From: Physcomitrium patens | Taxonomy: Eukaryota; Streptophyta; Bryopsida; Funariales; Funariaceae | Reading direction: 5' to 3' | Length of the DNA: 64,000 nucleotides | Assembly (NCBI RefSeq): GCF_000002425.4 | Contig: NC_037269.1 | Span: forward strand, 139,599 to 203,598 | Shown: one piece after another, positions 12,642 to 23,849 of the stretch | Numbering within the stretch: position 1 is the first letter of the stretch | Layout: each line of letters begins with the position of its first letter | Made by a program: the position numbers and the translations under genes | The notes under the pieces: generated by a model | Told to the model about the DNA's origin: nothing | Database searches by the model: none | What the model saw: the letters and a program-made list of their open reading frames with translations, nothing else

Positions 12642-13339
12642 ATTTTACAGAAATAAACCTTAGCCACATTATTTATAATAGAATTTTTGCAACTTTTCAG
12701 CATTCACCAAGGATCTGGTGATAACCAAAATACTAGAATGTAAACTGGTTTTTCTCAATTAGTAGTCCGTTATAAAATAAAAATAAAATAAAGAAAGGAA
12801 GAAATTCAGTGAATTAAAGATTATATAAGAGATTTAGATTTTATCTATATAAAATAGATACATTATTTTTCAAATACATATAATAATTTAATATAAAGAA
12901 TAATATAAATATTTTAAAATTAATATTACATTAAAACATTAAATATTTGTGATGATAAATATTTAAAATATAATAAAGTAACTATACTAAAATATAGAAA
13001 TTTACCTAAACATGTGCATGCATGTGCATGTTTTTTACATTTGATATCCAAGAATTCCAATTAAAGTGTCGAAGGTGTTCAAATAATAATTACACTTGTC
13101 TTTGTATCTATAGAATTCAATCAAATTTCAACTACTAATATTTTTATACTAGATAACAATCAACCTAAACAACATCTAAAAAAAGAATGAATTTTATATC
13201 TTCTTCTTTGTATAAACAAAAAGAGAAAAAATAATAGTTTATTCTATATTTTTAATCTTAAATCTTGATTTTTTCTATAGTTAGGCTAAGATTTTGCTAG
13301 TCAAGTAAAAATCCACAAGTTCAATATATTCAAACTCTT

Positions 13340-13640
13340 ATTGGTACATATGAGAGCTTTCATGTATGCTGCAAAAGAAAGGTCAACTTTTGTTATATAC
13401 GCCATATTTATTTTTAATAGAAAAAAGATTTCAATTGGCATTCTAAGCTAGTATCAAGATTATCAAGACATTTTTAAGAAGAAAAATGCAAATATTCTTT
13501 TAGAATATTGTTCCTATGATTGTTCCATTGATCTTCAAGAAAGAATTCAAAGACTATTTAAACCAATCTATAACTTATCACTGAACAAATTGGATGTACT
13601 TAAAGAATATATTATAATCTTTAATTGCTATATTTAAAGA
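13340..13640 (+). pseudogene. Chromovirus pol fragment (linker before RT)
   Basis: Broken translation matches the intact chromovirus pol at about 25,610-25,870, running from the MKEAKQ-type segment through the KKNAD-type and IYNLS-type segments to the start of RT. It has internal stops and no flanking LTR of the same family nearby, so it is a truncated relic. Confidence 0.6.
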
Positions 13641-13986
13641 AATTGTTTTATGGATAATTTTTAAAAAGAAAAACAAACAACCATCTATGACTTTTATATG
13701 TATAAATTTATTTATTTTTATTAAAGATATTTCTTATTCTTTAAGAAAGTCTTCATGTATAAAACAAGTTGAGGCTCTTGAATCTATCAAAGCAAAGAAT
13801 TTGTGATTTTTTGGTCATATAAAAACTTCTATTGTAAAATAAGATGAAGGATTTGAAGAAAGAATAGGACCTCTATTAAGTATTATACAAGATTCTAGCC
13901 ACATGATTCTTATTGTAGTTGGAAAAATATGTTTTTTAAACATTATCTTTTTTGGCAACTATGCACCTTATTTTGTGATTACGTTG
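13641..13986. other. Unassigned AT-rich stretch
   Basis: No gene and no clear match to another part of the window. It lies between a chromovirus pol relic and an inverted LTR end. Confidence 0.4.
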
Positions 13987-15000
13987 TCGTATAGTAATAT
14001 GACTATATGGTGAAAAATGAAAACATGGGTGTTATTATAGAAGAACCTACTAAAAAGATATAATAGAAAAATAAGGATAAATGATAGGGAGATAATAAAA
14101 GGTTTAGTTTTAATGTTGTCTTTTAAAAAAGAGGCTTCTATTTGTATTATAGAAACATAAATATCTCAAATTAAAGTAAATAAAATAAATAAATAATATA
14201 GACATGTTTAGAAGAAAGTTACCAATAGGTTCAAGTAAAAATAACTTCAAATTACTAAATATTAATATCCAAAGAGGATCAATTGTCAACTTGGATCAAA
14301 ATCAAATCCCAAGGCACTAAATTGTGCACCTACAGCAACTCTAAGGTTCTTTGAAAGATTAGAGAGTAAGATTTGGAAGAAAAATTAATAAGATTTCTAT
14401 AAACATTGGTTTTGGATGATTTGGATTTGTAATGGCTTTATAAGAGCTTTACAAAATTAAGATTGTTTCAAATGACTTGGATTTTTGTGAAATAAAATAG
14501 GATTGATGATTTGGATAATTTTAGAAGTTTTATAGTAGATCTATGAGAATAATTTCGTAGATTGATGGATATAGTTGTATTTAATAATTAATGTGAATTT
14601 AAGGTCAATAAAATAATTAAATTAAAGTGTGAAAGTTTTTGTGGCTTGAGGTCTCTAAAATTGGAGTTTGAATGTAAGTGAATATTTTTAAGATCTTTAT
14701 CAATCTATTGATTGGATTGAAAAGAATTTTTTTTGTATAGAGCCTAGACTTAATTTTTAATATTTTAAGAGAATTTTGAGAGAAAATCAATGGTTCAAAT
14801 GGAAGATATTTGGACTAGAAGCTTAGGTTCTTTATAATATAAGCTTAATCCTTCTTGATAATGTTGAATCTTTTCTTGCTCAGTAAGAAGTTTAAAACAT
14901 ACCATGTAAATTTATATAGGTTCTAGCCTTGATAAATAAGCTTTTATTAACTTAGAAGTTATTGCCATGACTTGACTTCTATCTCTCTAACCAAACTTCT
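13987..15000 (-). mobile_element. LTR relic, minus orientation (end approximate)
   Basis: It begins TGTCGTATAGTAATATGACT followed by ATGGTGAAAA, the reversed end of the large LTR family seen intact at 56,639. From about 14,158 it matches 31,948 onward and the reverse of about 34,000-34,470. The distal end is too diverged to place. TG at the start fits an LTR terminus. Confidence 0.5.
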
Positions 15001-15581
15001 GTTTTTGGTATCTTTCAAAGAGTTGATTATTACATGCAATGACTTGAACAATAAATTGCTTTAATGAATTTATTCTTAGTATTATTAAAAATAAATCTTT
15101 AATATTTCTTTCAATCCATATCAAAATTGATTAATAAGGACTTCATCATTCTAATTTATATTATAAATAAGATTTTAAGATTTTAAAATATATATAGCAA
15201 GTGATTTTTATCTTTATCATAAAGATAGGAGTTTGATTTGTATTATCTTTTCTTGATTATTTTTTTCAAGTAAGACCCTAAAAACTTTTAAGAATGAACT
15301 CAAATCATAAAAAGTCATGAATCATTTTCCATTAAAGGTTTAAACTAAGAAATAATATTCTTGAATAGAAGTGCATCTATGAATCTAATTTGAGTAAATC
15401 CATTAGAATATTGGAAAAGATGCAACCTTAGAAAGAACTTTACTTATTGTAAAAATCTTCAAAACTTTGATCTACTTTGTTGAACATCTTTACTTCTCTA
15501 ATATCTATAGAAACAAAACTTTTTATACATAATTATGAACTTGATCTACTTACCTCTTTTAATTATATAACTTCTTGGCAT

Positions 15582-16466
15582 TGTTGTAATACATATTTAC
15601 TTATTTGGAAATGCACTAGGCACTTGGCTTTGGAAGGTGAAGTTATGTTTTACAAATATTCAAGAATCTTAATAGATTTCAACCATCTAAATACAAAGTA
15701 ATTCAAATTTCAATTCAAAAGTGCTTAAAGCCAATATAAATACTCAAAAATATTCTTTTTATTAACCTCAACCATTTACAAATTCTAATTGTCTTAATAC
15801 TTTTATAATTAGATAATTTTAATTTCTTTCTATAAGTCCTAATCTTAGTTAGTGAATTTTGATAAGTTGTAACTTTTAATTTGATTTTCCACTTGGTACA
15901 AAATTTTTCATATAAATGGTACTCTAAGTCTTCTACATGCTCAAAAAAATCAGCCCAATTCAATTTATAGATTGTAAGAAAAAGCCCAAAAACTGCACTA
16001 ATGTCATTTGGCTGCCAACTTGAAAGTTGATGCAGATATTTTAGTAGCAATTTTTTCTTTTCCAACCATTAATTTCAATTCAAAATCAATTTTTAGCTTG
16101 ATCTTGAAGTCTTCTATTACCATGCCAAATTTCACCTTGATCCAATTAACAAATCTTTGGATATCATAGAAATCCTATTCAACTTTAAATTGCTAATTTA
16201 TAATACTCTCTTGAATCAAAATCCAGATATCTCACATATACATAGTTAGATTAACAAAAAAAATTATACACACTTGGTACACTCAAGCAATCAAGCACTG
16301 ACAAAATTTGAACTATAAATGTAACACTAATTGCACAAACTAGCCAAAATTACAAGCCATAATTGTATTGTATAAATTTCAAATCACCAATACAAATCTT
16401 AATTTTGAAAAATAATTACAAAGTCGTTCTATATCCTATAAAAATAAGCCTTACATTCCTAGAATA
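15582..16466 (+). mobile_element. Truncated LTR of the large Ty3 family
   Basis: It starts TGTTGTAATACAT and runs through AAATGCACTAGGCACTTGGC. It matches the start of the LTR at 42,588 for nearly 900 bp (shared AATTCAAAAGTGCTTAAAGC block). It ends abruptly at 16,466, where another interspersed repeat begins. Long frames on its minus strand are chance. Confidence 0.6.
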
Positions 16467-17430
16467 AGCAAGAAGAAGAATAAAAGAAGCAAAATACAAA
16501 AACAAATGCAATCAAGCAATTGTATGCCATAAAACTAATCACAATCTATTCTCTAAGTTTTTATCTAGTAAAAATAAAAAGTTAAAAATTTAAATAAAAA
16601 ATATATTTTTTGAAAGGTGATTTTTTAAATCTTTTCAATGGTATAAAAAACATATAAATTCAAATTACTATGAATAAGTTATGAATGTTTAAAAATAATA
16701 AGTAAATAAATAAAAAGTTAAGTAAATAAATTTTACCTCAAAGATAACTTGCTTAAGAGATCAAAAATTTGAGCCTTACCAAGACTCACAAGTAGTATAT
16801 ATGGGCCTCTACGATAGGCCATGAGGCTTTAGTCTTATCTTCCTAACTACCTTCAAAGTGCTACAATCCATATGGGACTTGTGCACCTTCTTTCTTATAA
16901 GGACTATACTAGCTGTTGATCCTCTTATTTTCTACTAGTAAAATCAATAATTTTTCATTTTTGACTTCACCACGGTGTTTAAAAATATCTTAATAGCCTA
17001 AGAACCGTATGTGGCCTTTAAATCTTACTCCATTTCTTCATAATAGCTTCTTAAGTGGTAAAATTTATTTTTACCAAAGTCTTAAAAATTGCTCTAAAAA
17101 TTCTTAAAAAATTCTAAACAAATTCTAAAAATTCGTATAATATTTTTAGAATATTAAAATAATTTTGAAGCTTTATTTTTCTATCTTGATGATTTTATAT
17201 AATAATAAAATTAATTTAAATCTACTATAAATCCTTCTTTCTATGTAAATAATTAAAAAGATACAAGGTTCGTTCTTATGCTTCTTTTAGCTACTAATTA
17301 ATATTTTTAGTTTTTCTTATAAATAATATATATATATATATATATATATAGAAGATTAATATAAATATTGACCTTAATAAATATGTTTTAATTTTCAATA
17401 ATAAGTAAAAAATACAAAATCAACTAAAAT
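16467..17430 (+). repeat. Interspersed repeat E, copy 1
   Basis: Shares blocks such as CAAATGCAATCAAGCAATTG and CTCACAAGTAGTATATATG with copies near 19.4 kb, 47.8 kb and, reversed, 40.8 kb. It has no coding potential. Its length, near 1 kb, suggests an LTR or a non-autonomous element, but the ends are not defined. Confidence 0.55.
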
Positions 17431-19374
17431 AATTGATTCCAAGACTCATTAAGTCTCCAATTCTAGAATTAAAATTCTAATTTTCTATTCGTCTAAAAAT
17501 TTATATAATATTTACCATATATTGTGATTCTAAATACTCTAAATGCATCTTTTTATGCTAAAAAAACTAGTGAGTTGATTTGATGATTCACACACGGTAA
17601 CCATATTAGATGACTTGCAAAGAAGAAGAACCTAGAATTAATTGTGTAAAATTTGCTACTTAAAAAGTGACATAGCTATATAAGCTATCAATTTTTCTAA
17701 GATCAAAATGAGTGACCTATTGCTATTTAATATTTTAACTAAGTTAGATTGATCTAGCTCACTACTCAAGAAAAACAAAGGACTTGAAAACTATATTGAC
17801 TAAGACTTTTAAAGATAAAAAATATTAGAAAAATTTAAAAATTAATACTCTAGAATCTTCTCCAACCTAAGAAGAATATGATATCTACCTTATAAGGTTT
17901 ACATATCTTTTGGTTCTTTATTGTTAGTCTTTACTGCATTAACACTAGTTCATTGGAATAGCATATTTTTTCTAATTGGGTTTAAATCCGGGATCCTTCA
18001 TTAACAATTCCTCACTTGACTAATAATTCTAAAATCTCTATATGATTAAATAAGACTTAATCACTACTTTCTAACATCTTATGTTTTTTTATTTTTATTA
18101 TTATTTTTTGAAGAATTAAATAGAATAGAAGTCAAGATGAATGAATATATCAATGCTAGTCTTAAATCCTAGTGTTTTAGTTCTTTAAATTCCACAAAAT
18201 TTTAATGATTTTCTAATTAAGGAGTAGAATCATAGTGACTTTAAAGATGAGCCATTTGACCATGTGTATGATAAAAATCATACTTGTTATTTTTTTCATC
18301 TATTTTTTAAAGTTCTAGTAGGAAAATTTTCTCTACTAAGAGTTTGCAATCAAATTGAATTATTTCAGAAGACTTCTTTGATCAGATATGGTTTCAATCA
18401 TATGGTTTCAAATTTTCTAAAAAAACCTAATCTCCTAGCATCTTGTAAAAGGACTAATATGTCAAATCTAAGAGTTCTAATTTTGTATTATTTATCAAAT
18501 GTAATTTTTTTCTTTTCTAAATTTCTCTTATATATTAAATACTTTGACTTTTGGCTTCATCAAGACCTTTTAATTATTCAAGTCTATAAATTAAAGATTA
18601 CTTAATTGATAATCTTTTTGTCAGAGTGATACAAAAAGAAATAATTTCAAATTTAGTTGGTAAAATAGATTCTATTCTGTAAACAAAGGAAAATAAAGTT
18701 ATTTAGATTTTTACTTTAAACATTATTCTATAAGCCCATAAGAATGTATGAAGCTTGATATGTCAATTTTTTTAGACATTATTACAATTTTTCTAAGGAT
18801 ATTGACCAAGGTTTAATTAAACCTTTTCATATGCCCATTTGCTTGAGAAACCTCCAATACTTCATTAATGGTTATATTTACCTTAATTTCATTCAATTTT
18901 TTTATAAATGATAGGATTTTTCTTGATTCTTAATTTTTAGGAGAAGGAACGAACTATATTTTGGTTCAAGAATCCTATTACCTTGTCATTCTTGTATAGA
19001 AAGAATTTCTTCTACATGAAAATTTTCCTTTATTATTTTGGATTTTTGAAGGAAGTGGAATTCAAAATTTGAAAGAAAAGAATTCAATTTGAGAATTTGC
19101 AACCTGGTGGCTTTCTTTAGATCAAAAAAATAAAAAAAATTATTTGAGATATTTTCTCTCTTTACTGAGATAGGAGGGAGAAGACTAATATATTGAAACC
19201 TTGTCATAACTATCAAGGCTAGCATATTAGGAAGTTCTTTATCCTTTCTAGGAACTTCTTTATGGGAGATATAATATATTTGAGAAGATAAAGGCTGATC
19301 TCTAATGGATTGAAAACCTTATTCCTCGGCTTGTGTTTCATAATACCTTACATCTTTAATCCAATTAAAAGATG
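17431..19374. other. AT-rich stretch without a recognisable gene
   Basis: Nearly 2 kb with a few short open frames (a 113-codon frame at 18,264 is the longest) and no motif I recognise. Probably old transposon DNA. A (TA)n run lies just before it, at about 17,328-17,351. Confidence 0.4.
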
Positions 19375-19865
19375 GCTTCAATTAAGAGTTATAAAATTCA
19401 CTCCTCAATCCAATTATAAGATGGCATCAATTAAGAATTGCTTGTAATTAGTAGTGTGAAGTGGAGGTAGCAAGAACAAAAAAAAAGAAAGAAGCAAAAT
19501 ACAAAAACAAGTGCAATCAAGCAATTGTATGCTACAAAACTAATTACAAACAATTCACTAAGTTTTCATCCAATAAAAAGTAAAAAAGTAAAAAAGTAAA
19601 AATAAAAAATATATTTTTTAAAAGATAAAATTTTTAATCTTTTCAATGATATAAGAAGTATATAAATTCGAATTATTATGAATAAATTATGAAGATTTAA
19701 AAATAATAAGTAAATAAATAAAAAATTAAGTAAATAATTTTTACTTTAAAAATAACTTAATCAAGAGATCAAAACTTCAAGCCTCATTAAGGCTCACAAG
19801 TAGTATATATGAATCTCTAAAAGAGGTTTAGATATGATATTATCTTTAGTATGCTATGGCTAAAG
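19375..19865 (+). repeat. Interspersed repeat E, copy 2 (partial)
   Basis: Matches copy 1 from the GCAAAATACAAAAACAAGTG block to the CTCACAAGTAGTATATATG block and then diverges. It is preceded by two near-identical 'ATTAAGAGTTATAAAATTCA / ATTAAGAATTG' segments about 60 bp apart. Confidence 0.55.
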
Positions 19866-20690
19866 GTGAAAAATAAATAAGTCGATTGGCTAGTAAGGAT
19901 AATCACTTTCAAGGATGAAAGACGCATGGTGATTTATTGTGCCCATGTGTACAATAGATATTAGTTTGTTTCTATAAAATATTGATAAAATAGACTAATA
20001 GTCCATAGAATAGTCACTTCAAGAGGACGGATGGTTAACTTAGTTATTAAATCGGTTAATTATAGGATTACGGTTAGAATCTAGGAATAGAGAGTAAGTA
20101 TATAGGAGTTGTATAAGTTAGTATGAGGGCTAGATTGTGATAGTTATGAGCTGAGGTAAGCTTGATGCTACCTCTTTATCTCTTTGTTTTTCTGTTATTG
20201 AAGAGTAATGGATAGTTTCTGAATACTGAGAAGTGAGTTTGTGGAATAAATCAAAGATTGATTTATGAGTATTTGATTATGTAATTGGAGCACTGAGTGA
20301 TTGAATTATATGAGGAGTTATTGGAAGTTTATGATTGTTGTTTATTGAAAGCTGTGTGTGTTTTGGACATAGGAAGTCTGTGATTACAGAAATTATGTGA
20401 ATTCAGATTGGTTGAAAAGAAGTCTGTTATTTCTGGTGTTGGATGGAAATTATGTGTTTTGAGCGGTCTTTTGAGAGTACAAGGTTACATTTTGTTGTTA
20501 TCAGTTGATAAAGGAATATTATTACTGGAAGAAAACATTGTAGTATTTCTTGGTGTTTTAGTGGTTCAGAATATGGTTAATTATATGACCCTAACAAGTA
20601 AAATTCATGCACTTAGTCTTTCTCTGTATTCAAATTCCCTATACAGGTTTATTCTGAAAATAATTGTAGAATAAGTAAAACGACAATCAC
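19866..20690 (+). repeat. LTR-like repeat F, copy 1
   Basis: Shares with 51,840-52,545 the blocks GCTACCTCTTT, GAAGAGTAATGGATAG, ACCCTAACA and a terminal AAGTAAAACGACAATCA. The ACGACAATCA end and an upstream TATA-like stretch suggest an LTR. Open frames inside are not supported by homology. Confidence 0.45.
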
Positions 20691-20929
20691 ACTATGTATC
20701 AAGTGAAATAGTAAAACAATTTGTAGTTAAGAGCTTACTTGTAGGAATGATCTTTATGAAGAGGCAAATATGGCATAACAAACCAATATATGTGGTGGTT
20801 CGAAATCTCATCTCAATGGTGCCAAAGACAAGCAAAAGAACAGAGACAATAAAACAACTCATACGTAAATATTAGGATGTCTTTCCAATTGACTTATCCA
20901 ATGATGTGCCTCCTTATTGAAGTCCCTCT

Positions 20930-21178
20930 TTTCATATAGAACTAGTATCTAAGGCCAAACTATGAAGTTGGCCAATTTATTACCTAATACCAAATAAACT
21001 TAAAGAGTTATAAAAGTCATTGGATGAACCCTTGGAGATGAGCCTCATTTAAAAAAGTACGTTGCCATAGAAAGTACTTGTATTCTTTACATCCAAAAAA
21101 CATGGTGGATTTTGACTTTGCATTGATTATCTAGGCTTCAATAAGCATACTATCAAGAATGCATATCCACTTCCATGT
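20930..21178 (+). pseudogene. Ty3/gypsy RT fragment
   Basis: Broken translation reads like the start of a Ty3-type RT: a PIYYL-type box, then SKKHGGF, then CIDYLGFNKHTIKNAYPLP. It has several stops and is cut at 21,178 by the LTR that follows. The residues differ from both chromoviruses in this window, so it belongs to another gypsy lineage. Confidence 0.65.
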
Positions 21179-22558
21179 TGTCATGTGGCATGATTTACAA
21201 TCTAAGAATACGTAAGGTATCTAATTGTAGAGAGTTTAGCTTCAACTTATTGGCTGATTTTTAATTAGTCATTTATTTTTTATTTAACTTATATATAAAG
21301 TCTTGGCTCCCAAAATCTCTTCACTTTATATAAGATGCCCAAATTATAGTAAAACTCCTTAAAATATATATTTTTTTATAAAAGATTTTTTCTTCTCAAA
21401 TTTTAGAAATTCATATCTTTTGATCTAATTGTTTGATTTCTTTCAAATTCTTATATATCTTAACTATTATTCTTAAGATTTATTAAAAAAAAATAAATTA
21501 TAAAATAGCTACCAATCTTATGGCATCTTAGAAACTCTAGTAAGTACTCTAAATCCTAACTTATAAGTACCTGAGCACTACTTTCTTTATATTTCAAAAT
21601 TCCAAAATTTAAATACCATAAAATTTATATATAAGATTTATTCATATGATTACATACATTCTAAAAACTTTTGAGCCAAAATCTTGTCAAATTACTTAAG
21701 ATATAGCTCAAAATAAAATTACTAGTAAATTAAGTTACTTACTATCCTAAGATTACAAGCACTGACTTCAACCTCCAATATCTCCTTTATTTTTAACTTA
21801 AAATCTACCAACTAGTATGCCAAAAGTGTAGCCAAAATAATGCTCTCTTGAATCATAGTTGCCAATCCTTTATTTCTTTCTGTACATGCACATTATATCC
21901 AAAAGAGTGATAGTAGGTACAAAATCAATACCTTAACTTTGAATGCCTATATCTCTTTTATATAAACTCCAAATCATACAAAATTTGTACCAAAATCATA
22001 GAAAAAAATCTTAATTTACTAATTCTAGCCTTTAAAATTTTAAATGCCCTCGAAGGAATAACCATAATTCCTATTAAAGCTTCAGGCAGCCTCTTTGAAG
22101 TCCATTGGGCATGTTTTTGGCCAGTACAAATAGAGATTTTTATCATCTATCTCTATTCATCCATATGGATGTCTTAATTTTTCTTTTTTCTATCAAGACT
22201 CCTTTTCAATCTTTTTTCTAATAAGACTTATATAATATATTTTCTAAAAATTAAATAAAAGAAACAAAATGAGACTTTAGATATCACCAATGTCTAATAA
22301 AGGTGACTTTAAATATGTAAAAGTTACTATCAATAAAAATTAATCTTAAAAGTCACTATAAAAAAAATAAAGTTATATAAATTTTAATAGTAGTTATTTT
22401 TAACAACATCTTTTTTAAAATATATAAAATAGTAATCTAATTATATTCTATAGTCAATTAAAATCTACTAATATGGCTCTTACTATGTTACTTAGTATAT
22501 TATATATTAAACATAGAAACACAATATTTTCACATGATAGCCAAATCACAATATAACA
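21179..22558 (+). mobile_element. 3' LTR of a minus-strand Ty3 element (host of the chromovirus)
   Basis: Begins TGTCATGTGGCATG and ends CAATATAACA, 1380 bp. Termini and interior match the solo LTR at 49,661-50,987. The internal sequence just after it, TCCATCTCTTCC followed by ACATCCTCC, corresponds to the purine-tract side of the 53.8-kb element, so in element orientation (minus) this is the 3' LTR. Confidence 0.6.
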
Positions 22559-23084
22559 TCCATCTCTTCCAAACCTATACATCCTCCAATATGTACCAAG
22601 AAGAATAAAAGTTGTGGTTGGCATCATACCACTTCCTCAACATTGTCTCTTTCATAGCCCATGCCTTCTTCTTCATTTGTAAAGAAATCAAAGTCTTTTC
22701 TAATATCTTTATAAAATTGTTATTACCATATCTAATGTTTCTTATCAAATTTTTTCTTATATTTCTAATATACTACCTTAAAAAAATCTTCTAATTTTTT
22801 TTCTATATATATACTTACTATCTTATCATCTTTAATAAGTACATCTACTCTCTTTAGGACTTTTTCAGATTTTTTTATACCTCTTTGCTTCTATTTTTTT
22901 AAGCCATTAAATTGTATATTTACACCAAATTCATTCTTAGAAAATTTTATAATAGATGTATAAAAGATAATTTCTTTCCAAGAAAAAATACCTTCTTTGA
23001 CGTATGATTATATTTTCACTCTGTAGTGATACTCTGCAAAAATCTTTAAATTCTTCATTAATCTTTGGTAATAAACCATTCCAT
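22559..23084 (-). pseudogene. 3' internal part of the minus-strand Ty3 element, interrupted
   Basis: Read on the minus strand, it corresponds to the region after the protease of the 54-kb element (AATCTTTGG-type block at about 23,060 matching 54,195). It is interrupted at 23,084/29,620 by the intact chromovirus and resumes beyond it. It is decayed and has no RT. Confidence 0.6.
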
Positions 23085-23123
23085 TATTAGGGACATAGTT
23101 CTTAGACCTTTCTAGAGACAAGT

Positions 23124-23355
23124 TTCTAGAACCTTCTAGAAAGAAGTCTCTAGAAACTTCCAGAAGATTCTTTGAATATTCTCTTAGAATATTCTTCAAA
23201 GATTCTCTAAAGATTCTTTGAAGATTCCCTAAAGATTTCCTTAGAAGACTCTAGAAGATTCTTAGAATATTCTAGTAGATTCTAGGAAGTTACTTGAGAA
23301 GCTTCCTAGCTCTTGGGTAGTTGTTCGAGAAGCTTCATAGTTCTTGGGAAGCTTC
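23124..23355 (+). promoter_or_regulatory. Array of heat-shock elements in the LTR
   Basis: Heat-shock factor trimers bind alternating GAA and TTC pentamers spaced by two bases. The LTR has TTCtaGAAccTTCtaGAA at 23,124-23,141, GAAacTTCcaGAAgaTTC at 23,153-23,170, GAAnnTTC pairs at 23,174-23,181, 23,187-23,194, 23,298-23,305 and 23,348-23,355, and TTCgaGAAgcTTC at 23,324-23,336. All lie upstream of the TATA box, and the 3' LTR keeps the best sites. This organisation resembles the heat-activated ONSEN copia element of Arabidopsis; heat response here is inferred, not shown. Confidence 0.75.
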
Positions 23356-23388
23356 TTGATGCGCTTCCTTAGAACCATAGGCCAATAG

Positions 23389-23396
23389 TATATATA
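23389..23396 (+). promoter_or_regulatory. TATA box of the chromovirus LTR
   Basis: TATATATA followed by GGAG. It lies 31 bp before 23,420, where the sequence that pairs with the priming site begins. The same box is at 29,452-29,459 in the 3' LTR. Confidence 0.8.
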
Positions 23397-23419
23397 GGAG
23401 TCGAGGCTGAAGAGTTCTT

Positions 23420-23431
23420 CAGTCTCGACAA
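23420..23431 (+). promoter_or_regulatory. Predicted transcript start and self-primer
   Basis: CAGTCTCGACAA, placed 31 bp after the TATA box in a pyrimidine-C-A initiator context. It is the exact 12-nt complement of the site at 23,559-23,570. In Tf1 the first 11 nt of the RNA fold onto such a site and are cleaved to prime reverse transcription. This stretch also forms one arm of an inverted repeat (23,400-23,412 with 23,417-23,429, one mismatch). Confidence 0.75.
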
Positions 23432-23558
23432 CACATCTCTTGGAGTTCTAGCTCACCTTTCTGGTGTTGTTATTGTACTCATCTGTTTAATCTAGTTCTA
23501 CCACTTCTTCTTGAACTTCTTGTTAGATTTCAAGTCTGTATTTTGTGTCCGTGATAGT

Positions 23559-23570
23559 TTGTCGAGACTG
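23559..23570 (+). other. Primer-binding site (self-priming type)
   Basis: TTGTCGAGACTG starts two bases after the LTR end. It matches no tRNA 3' end that I know, since it does not begin with TGG, but it is fully complementary to the predicted RNA 5' end at 23,420-23,431. The diverged chromovirus at 44.7 kb has a different but equally matched pair. Confidence 0.75.
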
Positions 23571-23581
23571 ACTTTTATCTT

Positions 23582-23685
23582 AATATCAGAGCTGAATCCT
23601 TCTTGTTTGAGAGCGGATTACCCCTCTTCTTGAAGGTATTCTAGCGCTTTAGGGGTTGTGGATTACCTTCCTCTAAACTGATATT
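23582..23685 (+). repeat. Leader repeat unit 1 (104 bp)
   Basis: Bounded by AATATCAG and its exact reverse complement CTGATATT. It contains two GGATTACC boxes (23,615 and 23,660). The second box lies in the loop of a stem TTTAGGGG/CCTCTAAA (23,648-23,655 with 23,70-23,677, one G-U pair). Confidence 0.85.
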
Positions 23686-23696
23686 TTCTCAATCAC

Positions 23697-23800
23697 AATA
23701 TCAGAGCTTAGTTCTTTGAGGCAGAGAGTGGATTACCCCTTTCCTTGGAGATACTTGAGCGTTCTAAGGGTTGCGGATTACCCTCTCTTGGACTGATATT
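23697..23800 (+). repeat. Leader repeat unit 2 (104 bp)
   Basis: Same outer AATATCAG/CTGATATT pair and same length as unit 1. GGATTACC boxes at 23,730 and 23,775. The inner stem is weaker than in units 1 and 3. Confidence 0.8.
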
Positions 23801-23849
23801 AATTCCTTCTTTTTGTTTAGCATAGCTAGTAAAAAAGACTGTTAACATC

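Larger units (their letters stand above)
23085..23556 (+). repeat. 5' LTR of the chromovirus
   Basis: 472 bp. The 5' end reads TATTAGGGAC where the 3' LTR has TGTTAGGGAC, so the terminal TG is mutated. The 3' end is CCGTGATA, in which TA replaces the usual CA in both LTRs. It contains phased heat-shock elements, a TATA box and the predicted transcript start. Confidence 0.93.

Noticed and set aside
15715-16065. 116-codon minus-strand open frame
   Set aside because: It lies wholly inside a truncated LTR shared with 42.6-43.5 kb, where the frame is not kept; it has no motif.
18264-18605. 113-codon frame rich in Phe/Leu, possible membrane protein
   Set aside because: Composition follows from AT-rich DNA; no start context, homology or neighbouring gene supports it.
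23584-23593. TATCAGAGC, resembling a tRNA-iMet primer-binding site (TGGTATCAGAGC)
   Set aside because: It lies 27 bp after the LTR, lacks the TGG start, and recurs in the other leader repeat units as part of the inverted closing pair. The complementarity at 23,559-23,570 is a better priming site.
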